Origin: Pedobacter zeaxanthinifaciens
GTDB taxonomy: Bacteria > Bacteroidota > Bacteroidia > Sphingobacteriales > Sphingobacteriaceae
Length of the DNA: 64,000 nucleotides
Reading direction: 5' to 3'
Assembly: GCF_003313335.1 (NCBI RefSeq)
Contig: NZ_QMHP01000011.1
Coordinates: 62,001 to 126,000, forward strand
A model generated the notes under the pieces. The model was not told the origin of the DNA. It did not search any database and saw only the letters and a list, made by a program, of their open reading frames with translations. Position 1 is the first letter of the stretch, and each line of letters opens with the position of its first letter. Shown in pieces: positions 54,307-63,325 of this stretch. The position numbers and the translations under genes were made by a program.

Positions 54307-54873
54307 TTAAACGACTAAGAAAAGCATGGTGCCTAGTTTAGTTCTAAGTATCCGTAAGGCATTGTTAACCTGTTTTTTAACGGTTTGTTCTGACAGGTTA
54401 AGTTGTGCTGCAATTTGTTTATGACTTAGAGATTTTTTTCTACTCAACTCAAAAATTTCACGCATTTTGCTGGGCAGTTGCCCAATGCCTTTCTCAATCA
54501 GTGCAGCCAATTGTTTCTCTCTGATCCTATGGTCGGTAATGTTGTAATCGCTGTTTAAGAAACCTTGTAGCGAGTCAACATATTTATCCCTAACCTGCTT
54601 TTTTGAAATATGGTCAAGTATTTTATTCCTTATACTGCTATAAAGGTATGCCGCTAAGTTGGTATGGATTTGGATATCACTACGTTTATTCCATAGTTGA
54701 GCAAATAGCTCATGAACAATATCCTGAGCTTCTTCTTTATCGTTTAGCTTTTGTAACGCATGAATAAAAAGTGGATGAAAATACCGATTGTAAATAACAG
54801 TATAGGCTGCGGTATCTTCACTCTTTAGCAATTCCAAAAGTTCTACGTCCGAAAACGAGCTATAGGATAACAT
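54307..54873 (-). CDS. ECF RNA polymerase sigma factor of the SusCD locus
   Basis: A 188-residue ECF sigma factor. Region 2 is at about 10-80 (EEAQDIVHELFAQLWNKR), region 4 at about 120-175 (LPSKMREIFELSRKKSLSHKQIAAQLNLSEQTVKKQVNNAL). It should activate the SusC gene when FecR is signalled. The ATG at 54873 is preferred over a TTG at 54882. The region from 54874 to 55173 holds the divergent promoters to the histidine kinase; no gene was seen there. Confidence 0.92.
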   Translation of the reverse strand: MLSYSSFSDVELLELLKSEDTAAYTVIYNRYFHPLFIHALQKLNDKEEAQDIVHELFAQLWNKRSDIQIHTNLAAYLYSSIRNKILDHISKKQVRDKYVDSLQGFLNSDYNITDHRIREKQLAALIEKGIGQLPSKMREIFELSRKKSLSHKQIAAQLNLSEQTVKKQVNNALRILRTKLGTMLFLVV

Positions 54874-55119
54874 GGTTAGCAATAAAAATTACGGACACCG
54901 AAGTATCCATGCCTTATAAGTAGTTAAATAGTTTTGAGCGTGGTTGTTAGCCAAAGTTAACATAAAAGTTGTATTAAATCATCAAACTTTTAAAATGGAT
55001 TGATGTTTGGTTGCTGGATTTTGAAGCCAGAAATTGTTAAAAAGTAACAAAAATGTTATATGTCATTTTCATTAATCATTTCTTAATCTTATTTTGCCTG
55101 AAAATGATGAATTCCATTT

Positions 55120-55147
55120 TTTGTTTATATACAAAAAATTAAGTTTG
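55120..55147 (+). promoter_or_regulatory. Putative Bacteroidota promoter of the histidine kinase gene
   Basis: TTTG (55120-55123), 16-bp spacer, TAAGTTTG (55140-55147). The same spacer as the promoter at 17043. The ATG is 26 bp downstream. Confidence 0.55.
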
Positions 55148-55173
55148 CACCAATCTAATAAAGTAACCTCTAA

Positions 55174-57531
55174 ATGATTGTTCGACAAAAGCCTACAAAA
55201 ATTAACTGGTTTGTTTTGAACCCCAAACTTACTGCATCATTTTTTTTCATTATTCTTATTGGCATCATCTGCTTAATAGGCTTACAACGATATGCCACCA
55301 TAAAGGAAAGCCGCGAACGAGAGGCCATAGCAATGCTAGAAAGCGTAGAAATTAGGCTTGGGCAATTGTTAAAGGGGAGCCAAAATATCACCTTAACTTT
55401 AGCGCTTACGGTGGATAAGCAAGGAAATCCTCAAAATTTTGAGCAAATAGCTGCTGAAATATATCGAGGTAATCCTTATCTGCAAGGTGTACAGTTAGCC
55501 CCAAATGGCATAATCAAATACATGTATCCTTTAAAAGGAAATGAGCGTGCCATTGGACTCAATGTGCTAAAAACGGGCATACAAAATCAGCTAGCTGCTA
55601 AAAAAGCAGTAGCCAAACGTAGGATTTATTTTCAGGGGCCAGTTAATTTAGTACAAGGCGGACAAGGGGTTGTTGGAAGGCTTCCTATTTTTATCAACCA
55701 AAAACTTTGGGGATTTTCGGCAGTTGTCATTAAGCTTAACGAACTTTTAAAAGCTGCAGGTATCGATAATAGCAAGTATCCATATTATCGGTTCCAGTTT
55801 TCGAAAATTGATCCCCTAGATGGGAAAGAAGAATTTTTTTTAGAAGGTGCTGATCAAACACACAATACTTTTGAAACACGCAGATTTGAAGAAGGCGACT
55901 GGAAAATTTATTTGACCGATACCCGTAGCATTTATACGGATTATTCTTTAATCGCATTGCTGATATTTGGTGTCATCCTAAGTTTTTTGTCATCTTATTT
56001 GCTATTGCGTTTGTTGAACAAACAAGCTCAGCTTTACGCAACGCTGGCAAAACAAAGCGATATGCTGATTGATGCCGAGAATAAGTATAAAACTATTTTT
56101 GATAATGCTGCCATCGGCATTGGTAGGGTAAATTCTATTACAGGCGAATTTTTAGAAACTAACGCTTTCCTGTGTAACCTTTTAGGCTATACCCGTGAAG
56201 AACTCAATAAAAAGAAAATAAAAACGCTGATCCATGAGGATGATTTGGCCGCTGATGCAAAAAATTTCAAGCGGCTTCGAAATGGCGAAATCAGGCAATT
56301 CTCATCGGTAAGGCGATATGTAAACAAAGATAAACAGCTCATTTGGGCAAATGCTATCGTTAGTCCGCTGTGGGAAGTAGGAGAAAGTCCGGATAACCAC
56401 ATCATCATCGTGGATGACATTACGCAGCAAATCATTTACGAAGAGCAGATCATCGCTTCACAAAAACATATCGAGGATTTAGTAAACTCTATTGAGGGAA
56501 TTGTTTGGGAAGCTTCCGTAAATGAGCAGTTTACCAATACTTTTATCAGTAATAAGATAGTTGATATTTTAGGTTACACACCCGAAGAATGGGCGGCTAA
56601 GCCTGGTTTCTTCTTCGAAAAAATGTATCCAGAAGACAGGGAAAGGATAGCGGAATATCTGAAGCGTGAGCTTTTCAGGAAAATGCACCATGAGCATGAG
56701 TATCGAATGATTGCAAAAGACGGTTCTATCGTTTGGATTAGGGACAGCGTAAACATTGTGCCTAATTTGGAATCGCCGCAAAAACTCCGGGGAATTATGA
56801 TGGATATCACGGCCATTAAGCAAGCTGAAGATACCTTACATAAATCTTACGAGTTAGTGAACGAACAAAATAAGCGCCTGCTTAATTTCTCCTACATCGT
56901 TTCGCACAACCTGCGTTCGCATGCTAGTAACATTGACGGTATTAGCGCTTTAATTAGCAATGCTGAAACTGACGAGGAACGAAATGAGATGATTAAGCTG
57001 TTGCGTAAAGTAGTGATTAATTTAAATGATACCTTATATAACCTAAATGCGATAGTAAATATTCAAACCAGCATTAATTTAGTGAAGGAACCGCTAAACT
57101 TGTTAGAATATGTAAACAATGCCATACATACGCAGGAAGCACAAATATTAAGTAAAGGCGCAACCATCATCAATACTGTAGCTAATGATATTTTTGTGTA
57201 TTTCAATAAGGCTTATCTGGAAAGTATTTTGCTGAATTTAGTATCTAATGCTTTACGTTACAGTCATGCTTTGCGTACGCCAATAATCAAAATTGATTGC
57301 CAGCCAAACGGCACTGGTTATATTTTTAGTATTAGCGATAATGGAGTAGGTATTGACCTCGCCAAAAATGGAGAAAAATTATTTGGCTTGAATCAAACTT
57401 TCCATGGCAATAGTGATGCCCGTGGATTTGGACTATTCATCACCAAAAATCAAATAGAGGCCATGGGCGATAGCATTGAGGTGACCAGCGTACTTGGCGA
57501 GGGCACTACCTTCCGCATCATTTTTAATTAA
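55174..57531 (+). CDS. CHASE/PAS domain sensor histidine kinase
   Basis: A membrane kinase of 785 residues: membrane segment at about 20-38, periplasmic CHASE domain at about 60-240 (NPYLQGVQLAPNG, YPLKGNERAIGLN), second membrane segment at about 255-280, PAS/PAC domains at about 305-430 and 440-555, then a kinase core with His578 in SYIVSHNLRSH, N box ILLNLVSNALRYSH near 690, ISDNGVGID and ARGFGLFITK. No receiver domain and no response regulator lies nearby, so its partner is elsewhere. Ligand unknown. Confidence 0.91.
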   Translation: MIVRQKPTKINWFVLNPKLTASFFFIILIGIICLIGLQRYATIKESREREAIAMLESVEIRLGQLLKGSQNITLTLALTVDKQGNPQNFEQIAAEIYRGNPYLQGVQLAPNGIIKYMYPLKGNERAIGLNVLKTGIQNQLAAKKAVAKRRIYFQGPVNLVQGGQGVVGRLPIFINQKLWGFSAVVIKLNELLKAAGIDNSKYPYYRFQFSKIDPLDGKEEFFLEGADQTHNTFETRRFEEGDWKIYLTDTRSIYTDYSLIALLIFGVILSFLSSYLLLRLLNKQAQLYATLAKQSDMLIDAENKYKTIFDNAAIGIGRVNSITGEFLETNAFLCNLLGYTREELNKKKIKTLIHEDDLAADAKNFKRLRNGEIRQFSSVRRYVNKDKQLIWANAIVSPLWEVGESPDNHIIIVDDITQQIIYEEQIIASQKHIEDLVNSIEGIVWEASVNEQFTNTFISNKIVDILGYTPEEWAAKPGFFFEKMYPEDRERIAEYLKRELFRKMHHEHEYRMIAKDGSIVWIRDSVNIVPNLESPQKLRGIMMDITAIKQAEDTLHKSYELVNEQNKRLLNFSYIVSHNLRSHASNIDGISALISNAETDEERNEMIKLLRKVVINLNDTLYNLNAIVNIQTSINLVKEPLNLLEYVNNAIHTQEAQILSKGATIINTVANDIFVYFNKAYLESILLNLVSNALRYSHALRTPIIKIDCQPNGTGYIFSISDNGVGIDLAKNGEKLFGLNQTFHGNSDARGFGLFITKNQIEAMGDSIEVTSVLGEGTTFRIIFN

Positions 57532-57608
57532 TTGTCACATTTAAAAGGCCAAGTTCTAGTGTAATTCCTCAAAAACCTTTTTAACTTGTGGCATCACAAT
57601 CGTTAAAT

Positions 57609-58922
57609 ATGTCACAACATCAATTAGGTAATAAGGAATTATCAGTTTCTAACAGAATTAAAGCCATTATTGGTGGCTCCATCGGCAATTTGGTGGAGTG
57701 GTACGATTGGTATGCTTATGCTGCATTTGCCATCTATTTTTCAGCTTCGTTTTTTCCAAATGGCGATCAAACGGCACAGTTGCTCAATACTGCGGGTATT
57801 TTTGCTGTTGGTTTTTTAATGCGGCCTATTGGCGGTTGGCTTTTCGGTTCCATCGCCGATAAAATTGGTCGCAAGAAAGCAATGACATTGTCTGTATTGC
57901 TCATGTCGTTTGGCTCCTTGCTGATTGCTTTAACACCCACTTACCAAAGCATTGGTGTAGCCGCTCCACTTATTCTGCTAATTGCTAGGTTATTGCAAGG
58001 ACTTAGTGTTGGAGGCGAGTACGGTGTTTCTGCCACTTATTTAAGCGAAATGGCCACGCCTAATAGGAGAGGGTTTTATTCGAGCTTTCAGTACGTAACC
58101 CTTATTGGTGGCCAGCTTGCAGCACTCGGCATTCAGTTGATTTTACAAAAATTTATCCTCTCAGAAGCCGATTTGCATAGTTGGGGTTGGCGTATCCCAT
58201 TTGTAATTGGCGCTGCTTTAGCCATTGTAGCCTTGTATTTACGCCGGAGCTTACACGAAACTGATGCCTTTCAACAAAGCAAGCAGCCTGCTGATAATGA
58301 AACCCTAAAAAAGGAAGGCTCTTTGAAAGAATTGCTGCAACACCCCAAAGCATTGCTTGTAGTAGTGGGGCTAACATTAGGAGGTACTTTGGCCTTCTAT
58401 ACTTATACCACCTACATGCAAAAATTTCTGGTGAATACCGTTCATTTAACCAAGCAGGAATCTACATTGATTTCCTTTGTTTCCCTTTTTATTTTTGCCT
58501 GTTTGCAACCTTTGTTTGGACTTTTATCCGATAAAATTGGCAGAAAACCTTTGTTGTTGGGTTTTGGCATTGCCGGAACCTTAGGCACAGTGCCTTTATT
58601 GCAGGGATTAAGCGGCGCCGAAAATATGTGGGAGGCATTTATGTACCTCATCGTGGCGCTAATTATCGTTTCGGGTTATACTTCAATTAATGCTGTTGTT
58701 AAAGCGGAGTTGTTTCCCACACATATCCGTGCTTTAGGCGTTGGATTGCCGTACGCAATTACCGTTGCAGTATTTGGTGGTTCGGCTGAATATGTTGCGC
58801 TGTGGTTTAAGCAGCAGGGAGTGGAAGTTTACTATTATTGGTATATCACCGCATGTATCGCATTTTCTTTGGTTGTTTACATTTTTATGAGAGATACAAA
58901 GCGAAATTCAATGTTGGAATGA
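57609..58922 (+). CDS. kgtP: MFS transporter, alpha-ketoglutarate permease-like
   Basis: A 12-segment proton symporter of the metabolite:H+ symporter family, 437 residues. It follows E. coli KgtP closely: GSIGNLVEWYDWYAYAAFAI, GFLMRPIGGWLFGSIADKIG, LLQGLSVGGEYGVSATYLSE and ALGVGLPYAITVAVFGGSAEYVAL. It probably imports alpha-ketoglutarate or a related dicarboxylate. A GTG at 57588 would add 7 residues; the ATG at 57609 was preferred. Converges on the DUF4397 gene. Confidence 0.87.
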   Translation: MSQHQLGNKELSVSNRIKAIIGGSIGNLVEWYDWYAYAAFAIYFSASFFPNGDQTAQLLNTAGIFAVGFLMRPIGGWLFGSIADKIGRKKAMTLSVLLMSFGSLLIALTPTYQSIGVAAPLILLIARLLQGLSVGGEYGVSATYLSEMATPNRRGFYSSFQYVTLIGGQLAALGIQLILQKFILSEADLHSWGWRIPFVIGAALAIVALYLRRSLHETDAFQQSKQPADNETLKKEGSLKELLQHPKALLVVVGLTLGGTLAFYTYTTYMQKFLVNTVHLTKQESTLISFVSLFIFACLQPLFGLLSDKIGRKPLLLGFGIAGTLGTVPLLQGLSGAENMWEAFMYLIVALIIVSGYTSINAVVKAELFPTHIRALGVGLPYAITVAVFGGSAEYVALWFKQQGVEVYYYWYITACIAFSLVVYIFMRDTKRNSMLE

Positions 58923-58929
58923 GAGGGAA

Positions 58930-58952
58930 TAAAAAAAGCGGCCTCAGCCGCT
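58930..58952 (-). terminator. Rho-independent terminator of the DUF4397 gene
   Basis: Stem AGCGGC / GCCGCT around CTCA, with an A-run at 58931-58937 that is a T-run on the minus strand. Confidence 0.87.
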
Positions 58953-58957
58953 CTTCA

Positions 58958-59635
58958 TTATTTTTGTACCACAATGTGATATTTTGCTTTCGTAGTTGTC
59001 GAACTGTCGAACCAAATGGTATAAATTTTACCGGCTTGTAATTCCGAGCCTGCAATGGTAGTTACTTCTAACGAACCAGACATAGTTACATTTAAGTTCG
59101 TATTAGCGTCGATAGTTTGATATGCAGATGCCGTTCTAAATGCAAGTGCCGAAATCAAGTTGGTGCCAGTTGAAGTGGCTACGTTAATGGTGCTGCTTAA
59201 CATTGGTGCTACGTTAATGAAACGTACTTTGGCTTTTCCGCTGGCAGTTGTGTTATCGTTAGCATAAGTGCTTACCGCTAAACTACCATTCGCTTGTTTT
59301 ACCAAGAACGCAGTTTGTGATGAATTAGCGCTGGCATCAACATTAGCCGAAGCCGTAACTGTTGCTGATCCGCTATTTTTGAAGGCAATCGTTTTACTTC
59401 CTGATGTGGTAGAAATATCAGTTAGTGCACTGCCGTATGCTACTGCTGATGTGTTTACTTTCAAGTCGTTAATGTACACATCTTGTGCCGCCGAACCTTC
59501 CACGGTATTCACAAATGATACTTGAGTATTCATCATCATCTCATTATCATCATCTTTCTTACAAGAGGTTATTGATAATACCACGGCAGCTGCTACAGCC
59601 AAGCGGGTGGTTAAAAAGTTAGTGTTTATTTTCAT
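58958..59635 (-). CDS. DUF4397 family lipoprotein
   Basis: A 225-residue lipoprotein with lipobox SITSCKKDDD near residue 26 and an immunoglobulin-like beta-rich body typical of DUF4397: VSFVNTVEGSAAQDVYIND, AKVRFINVAPML and YTIWFDSSTT. Function unknown; thought to be outer-membrane-anchored. Monocistronic, with its own terminator. Confidence 0.85.
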   Translation of the reverse strand: MKINTNFLTTRLAVAAAVVLSITSCKKDDDNEMMMNTQVSFVNTVEGSAAQDVYINDLKVNTSAVAYGSALTDISTTSGSKTIAFKNSGSATVTASANVDASANSSQTAFLVKQANGSLAVSTYANDNTTASGKAKVRFINVAPMLSSTINVATSTGTNLISALAFRTASAYQTIDANTNLNVTMSGSLEVTTIAGSELQAGKIYTIWFDSSTTTKAKYHIVVQK

Positions 59636-59860
59636 GACTCATTTTAGTTTAATGTGATTGAGCTAAGCCAAAAAAAATGCCGTTATCTAACTTTAATTGC
59701 TGTTTCAACGATTTTGGTAGGTAAAAACCGTATTTGCCGCAATCTTTTTAAGTATTTGTACTTGTAAAAATTTCAGCCTATTGTAACAAAAAAAGTACGC
59801 TGCGTTGGTTAATTTGAACGGAATTAAAAATCAGTTGCTCTTTTTTGTATTTTAGAAGCA

Positions 59861-62509
59861 ATGCGCCGTCAATTATTCAAATTTGTAGTTCTAATTTTAC
59901 TGCTTCACGGTGGCATCTTTACGTTTGCGCAAAGCGATAAGCGTTTTTCAATACTTGATACTTTAAAGGCACATAATGATTTAACCAACTGGATTTATGA
60001 GCAGCTAGACCGAGCGAATAGCCAACCAAAAGCTGCTACTCAGTTGATCATTAAAGCGCAAAAGCAGGCTTGGAGAACGACTAAAAATGCAGATGAACAT
60101 TTTGCTTGGCTTAATCTACTAAGTACTTTAGGTTATTATCAATTGTTGGATGGAAACATTCTAGGGTCAATAAATTCATACGAAAATGCCCTGGTTTTCT
60201 TCCGTAAAAATCAAGTGCTCAGTTACAACATTGCGGAGTATGTGCTTAAACCCTTGAGTAACAATTATACCCGCTTGGGAGATTACGAACGGGCTTTATA
60301 TCTTCAAAAACAAGGAATCGCATTTAGTACGGATAAAAATGAAATAGCAGCAATTTACGCCAACATGGGAATTTCTTACCGCTCCATGGGGCGTTTAACT
60401 GATGCCTATTCGGTGCTTAATAAAGGATTATCCTTAAAGCCAAACCCACAGGTAACTGTTATGCTGAAAAATATTTTAGCCGAAGTGCTATATGATGATG
60501 AGAAGTTTGGGGAAGCTGCGGCTGTAATCAACGACAATATCAAACAACAAAAAGCGCTAAATGCCGAAACCGCTTATTGGCTAATGGGCGCTTACACTAC
60601 CTCTGGAAATATTTATCAGAAATTGGATCAGTTTAAATTGGCCAATCAGCAGTACTTTAAAGCCTTACAATTGCTTAATCATTATTTTTTGCAAACCAGG
60701 GTAAGGGAGCGAGCTAATTTGTACACAAAAATTGCCAGCGTTTATGCCTCTCAATTGGAACTTCAAAAGGCTGGTATTTATGCTAAAAAAACTTTGTCTA
60801 CCTTGGGTATTGTTGATGAAAATGGCCAAATTTTAAAGTCCCGTATTTACGGTGATAACATGTTGGTAGATGTTTTCTTGATGCTCTCTAAAACTCATTT
60901 GCAATCAAATGAACCCAATTTAGCTTTAAATTATATTGATTTAAGTTTGCTCACTGCCGATAAGATTAGGAATGAATTTGCAGCCGATAAAACCAAGGAA
61001 AGGTTGCAGGGCGATTTGAAAAAAATTGTAGAGCAAGGGATTGATATTTGCTACAATTTGTATCAAAAAACTGGTGATGGCAGCTATTTGCATCATATTT
61101 TGGCACTTGCAGAACAAAGCAAAGCCAGAACTTTATTGGATCAAATCCAAGCCAACCAAAGGTTATTATCCAAAAATCTTAAGAAGGATAGTAATTTTCT
61201 TAAGAAACAACGCCTCGAACGAGAAATCAGTTATTTAGAAAAACAGCTTTTAGAGAAAGCAGATCCAACTTTAAGCAAGACCATCGATGATTTAAAGTTT
61301 GACCTGTCACTGGTGAATAAAACATTAGCTAAGCAACATCAATACTTGCCTACAACAGATACCGATATCGATTTAAAAAAGCTGCCGCCACATCGTTTTA
61401 TTGAATATTTTATCGGTCAGCATAATACTTACATCGTCAACATCAATCAAAATCAAATAGTTGGCGTAATTAAAATTGCTAATGCAGAGAAAACTAAACT
61501 TGCCATAGGTAATTTTGTTCAAACCTATTTTCATCAGGGTCCGGCAGCGATGATGAATGATCCCGAAGGCTTTTTTACTGCTTCTCATCACATTTATCGC
61601 CTCATATTTGCACCGCTGAAAGTTAAAAATAAAGAGCAAATCACCATTATTCCAGATGGTGTATTAGGCTACCTCTCGTTTGATGGTCTAATTAGCAAGC
61701 CACATTTTTCTGATCATATTGCCAATTGGCCGTTTTTAATAAAAAGTAATTTGGTTGATTATGCTTTCTCGATTAAAACCCTACAAGCTCAAAACCATAC
61801 TCAAACCGGCGATGAATTTTCTGGATTGTTTTTAACGCATAGTAAAAGTGATAAAGCCGAGCTGAAATATATGGAAAAGGAGGCCAACTTAATTAGGGAG
61901 CAGGTAGCAGGTAAATTTCTGTTCGACGGAGAAGTGCAGTTAAAAGACTTTAATGAACTATTTGCTAAAAGTAAGGTGATGCACATTGGTACACATGCTT
62001 ATCTTTCTGGAAGTAATAATGAACCTACCTTAGATTTTGGCAAAGAAAAGTTTTACTTATTTGAGTTGGCAAATAAAACCAATGCACCTAACTTGATTGT
62101 ATTGAGCGCCTGCCAAACTGCGGATGGTGTATTGGCCAATGGTGAAGGTATTATTAGTATGGCTAGGGGATTTAACGCAGTTGGTAGCGCAGCAACCATT
62201 GCAAGTTTATGGAATGTGAACGATGAAGCGGCAGCAACTATTACGGCTAGTTTTTATCGCTATCTAAAAAAGCACAAAAATCCAGTTGTTGCATTGCAGC
62301 AGGCTAAGCTAAATTGGATGAAGAGCGAAAAAACCAGTAATTCGCTATTGTTGCCTTACTACTGGGATAGCCTAATTTACATCGGAAAAAATCAAGAAAT
62401 AAACATCAGCGAACCAACAAATTGGAAAGCACTACTTATCGCAATTTTTGCATCGGCGGCGGTGGGGCTAGGCGCTTTCATTTACACCAAAAGAAAATCA
62501 ATGAATTGA
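59861..62509 (+). CDS. TPR and CHAT (caspase-like) domain protein with C-terminal membrane anchor
   Basis: An 882-residue protein with signal peptide (ending TFAQ, residue 24), TPR helices at about 80-430, a coiled-coil-like linker (about 435-495), and a CHAT domain at about 505-845. The catalytic dyad is His712 in VMHIGTHAYL and Cys751 in LSACQTADG. One membrane segment at 856-876 ends the protein. The topology puts the peptidase domain in the periplasm. Such proteins occur with sigma factors and membrane TPR proteins in Bacteroidota; the closest TPR relative is the facing gene at 62523. Substrate unknown. Confidence 0.9.
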   Translation: MRRQLFKFVVLILLLHGGIFTFAQSDKRFSILDTLKAHNDLTNWIYEQLDRANSQPKAATQLIIKAQKQAWRTTKNADEHFAWLNLLSTLGYYQLLDGNILGSINSYENALVFFRKNQVLSYNIAEYVLKPLSNNYTRLGDYERALYLQKQGIAFSTDKNEIAAIYANMGISYRSMGRLTDAYSVLNKGLSLKPNPQVTVMLKNILAEVLYDDEKFGEAAAVINDNIKQQKALNAETAYWLMGAYTTSGNIYQKLDQFKLANQQYFKALQLLNHYFLQTRVRERANLYTKIASVYASQLELQKAGIYAKKTLSTLGIVDENGQILKSRIYGDNMLVDVFLMLSKTHLQSNEPNLALNYIDLSLLTADKIRNEFAADKTKERLQGDLKKIVEQGIDICYNLYQKTGDGSYLHHILALAEQSKARTLLDQIQANQRLLSKNLKKDSNFLKKQRLEREISYLEKQLLEKADPTLSKTIDDLKFDLSLVNKTLAKQHQYLPTTDTDIDLKKLPPHRFIEYFIGQHNTYIVNINQNQIVGVIKIANAEKTKLAIGNFVQTYFHQGPAAMMNDPEGFFTASHHIYRLIFAPLKVKNKEQITIIPDGVLGYLSFDGLISKPHFSDHIANWPFLIKSNLVDYAFSIKTLQAQNHTQTGDEFSGLFLTHSKSDKAELKYMEKEANLIREQVAGKFLFDGEVQLKDFNELFAKSKVMHIGTHAYLSGSNNEPTLDFGKEKFYLFELANKTNAPNLIVLSACQTADGVLANGEGIISMARGFNAVGSAATIASLWNVNDEAAATITASFYRYLKKHKNPVVALQQAKLNWMKSEKTSNSLLLPYYWDSLIYIGKNQEINISEPTNWKALLIAIFASAAVGLGAFIYTKRKSMN

Positions 62510-62522
62510 GGTAGTGAGTGGT

Positions 62523-63113
62523 TTAGCTGCTAACAAATGGTTTAATTTTGATTAGGAGCTGTTGTGCTTGTTTGTAGCATAAGCTTTGTTTATCGATTTT
62601 TGTTAGCCAAAGCTTACAGTCTTGATAGTTTTCTTCTTTTAAGTAGGTGATTGCCATCAAAAATGCAGTTTCTCCCTTCTGCTGATAATTCGCTTTTGAG
62701 AAAACCGAATTCAGTACGCACCTGCTTACATGAAAATAGCCATCTGAGGTCAGCATCTGGGCATACACCACCGCCAACTGCACATCATTTGGGTTCATTT
62801 TGTAATGTTGCGATACAATTTCTGTAGCTTCAATTTTTTGGCCATTGGTGTAATAATTGGCAGCCAGTATGAAATCTTTTGATTTTCTGCTTTTAAGTAC
62901 ATTGACTATTTTTTCGGCATTAAGTCCATCATCGTAAAGGTTTGACTTCCAAAACTGCCAAGATATTGATGCAAGGCCGAAAACTAAAGCGGTTAACCCT
63001 ATTTTGAAAAGGCCAACATTTTTAACTGCTCTTGTGCGCAAAACGCTCAAAAGACCATAACGTGTTGATGATTTTCCCTTAGGAATATCAGTGTTTAAAG
63101 AAAATACTTCCAT
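62523..63113 (-). CDS. Membrane TPR protein
   Basis: A 196-residue protein: about 30 cytoplasmic residues, one membrane segment (LFKIGLTALVFGLASISWQFW) and a periplasmic TPR-like part. The end (FLMAITYLKEENYQDCKLWLTKI...AQQLL) closely resembles the end of the sigma partner at 41131, but the long acidic N-terminal region of that protein is missing. It converges on the CHAT gene with 13 bp between stops. No sigma factor gene adjoins it. Function unknown. Confidence 0.72.
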   Translation of the reverse strand: MEVFSLNTDIPKGKSSTRYGLLSVLRTRAVKNVGLFKIGLTALVFGLASISWQFWKSNLYDDGLNAEKIVNVLKSRKSKDFILAANYYTNGQKIEATEIVSQHYKMNPNDVQLAVVYAQMLTSDGYFHVSRCVLNSVFSKANYQQKGETAFLMAITYLKEENYQDCKLWLTKIDKQSLCYKQAQQLLIKIKPFVSS

Positions 63114-63325
63114 AGGTGGTAGATGATGGATATATTCCCTAGTACAAAAATCGTAACAATTTTTTACGCTATCTACTAATTACCTAAAAGTAATTAAAAA
63201 TTGAATAAATGGATTGTTTTTCAAAAAATACGTTGAAATAATTAATTATAAAGAGTGAATATATTTACACAGCCCGCGAAAAACTTTACTCAATAAACAA
63301 CTAAAAAATTATAGGCACGTGTAAA

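Noticed and set aside
55174..57531. Histidine kinase as part of the SusCD regulation
   Set aside because: It is divergent, has its own promoter-like sequence, and the locus already has its own sigma/FecR pair; no response regulator links them.
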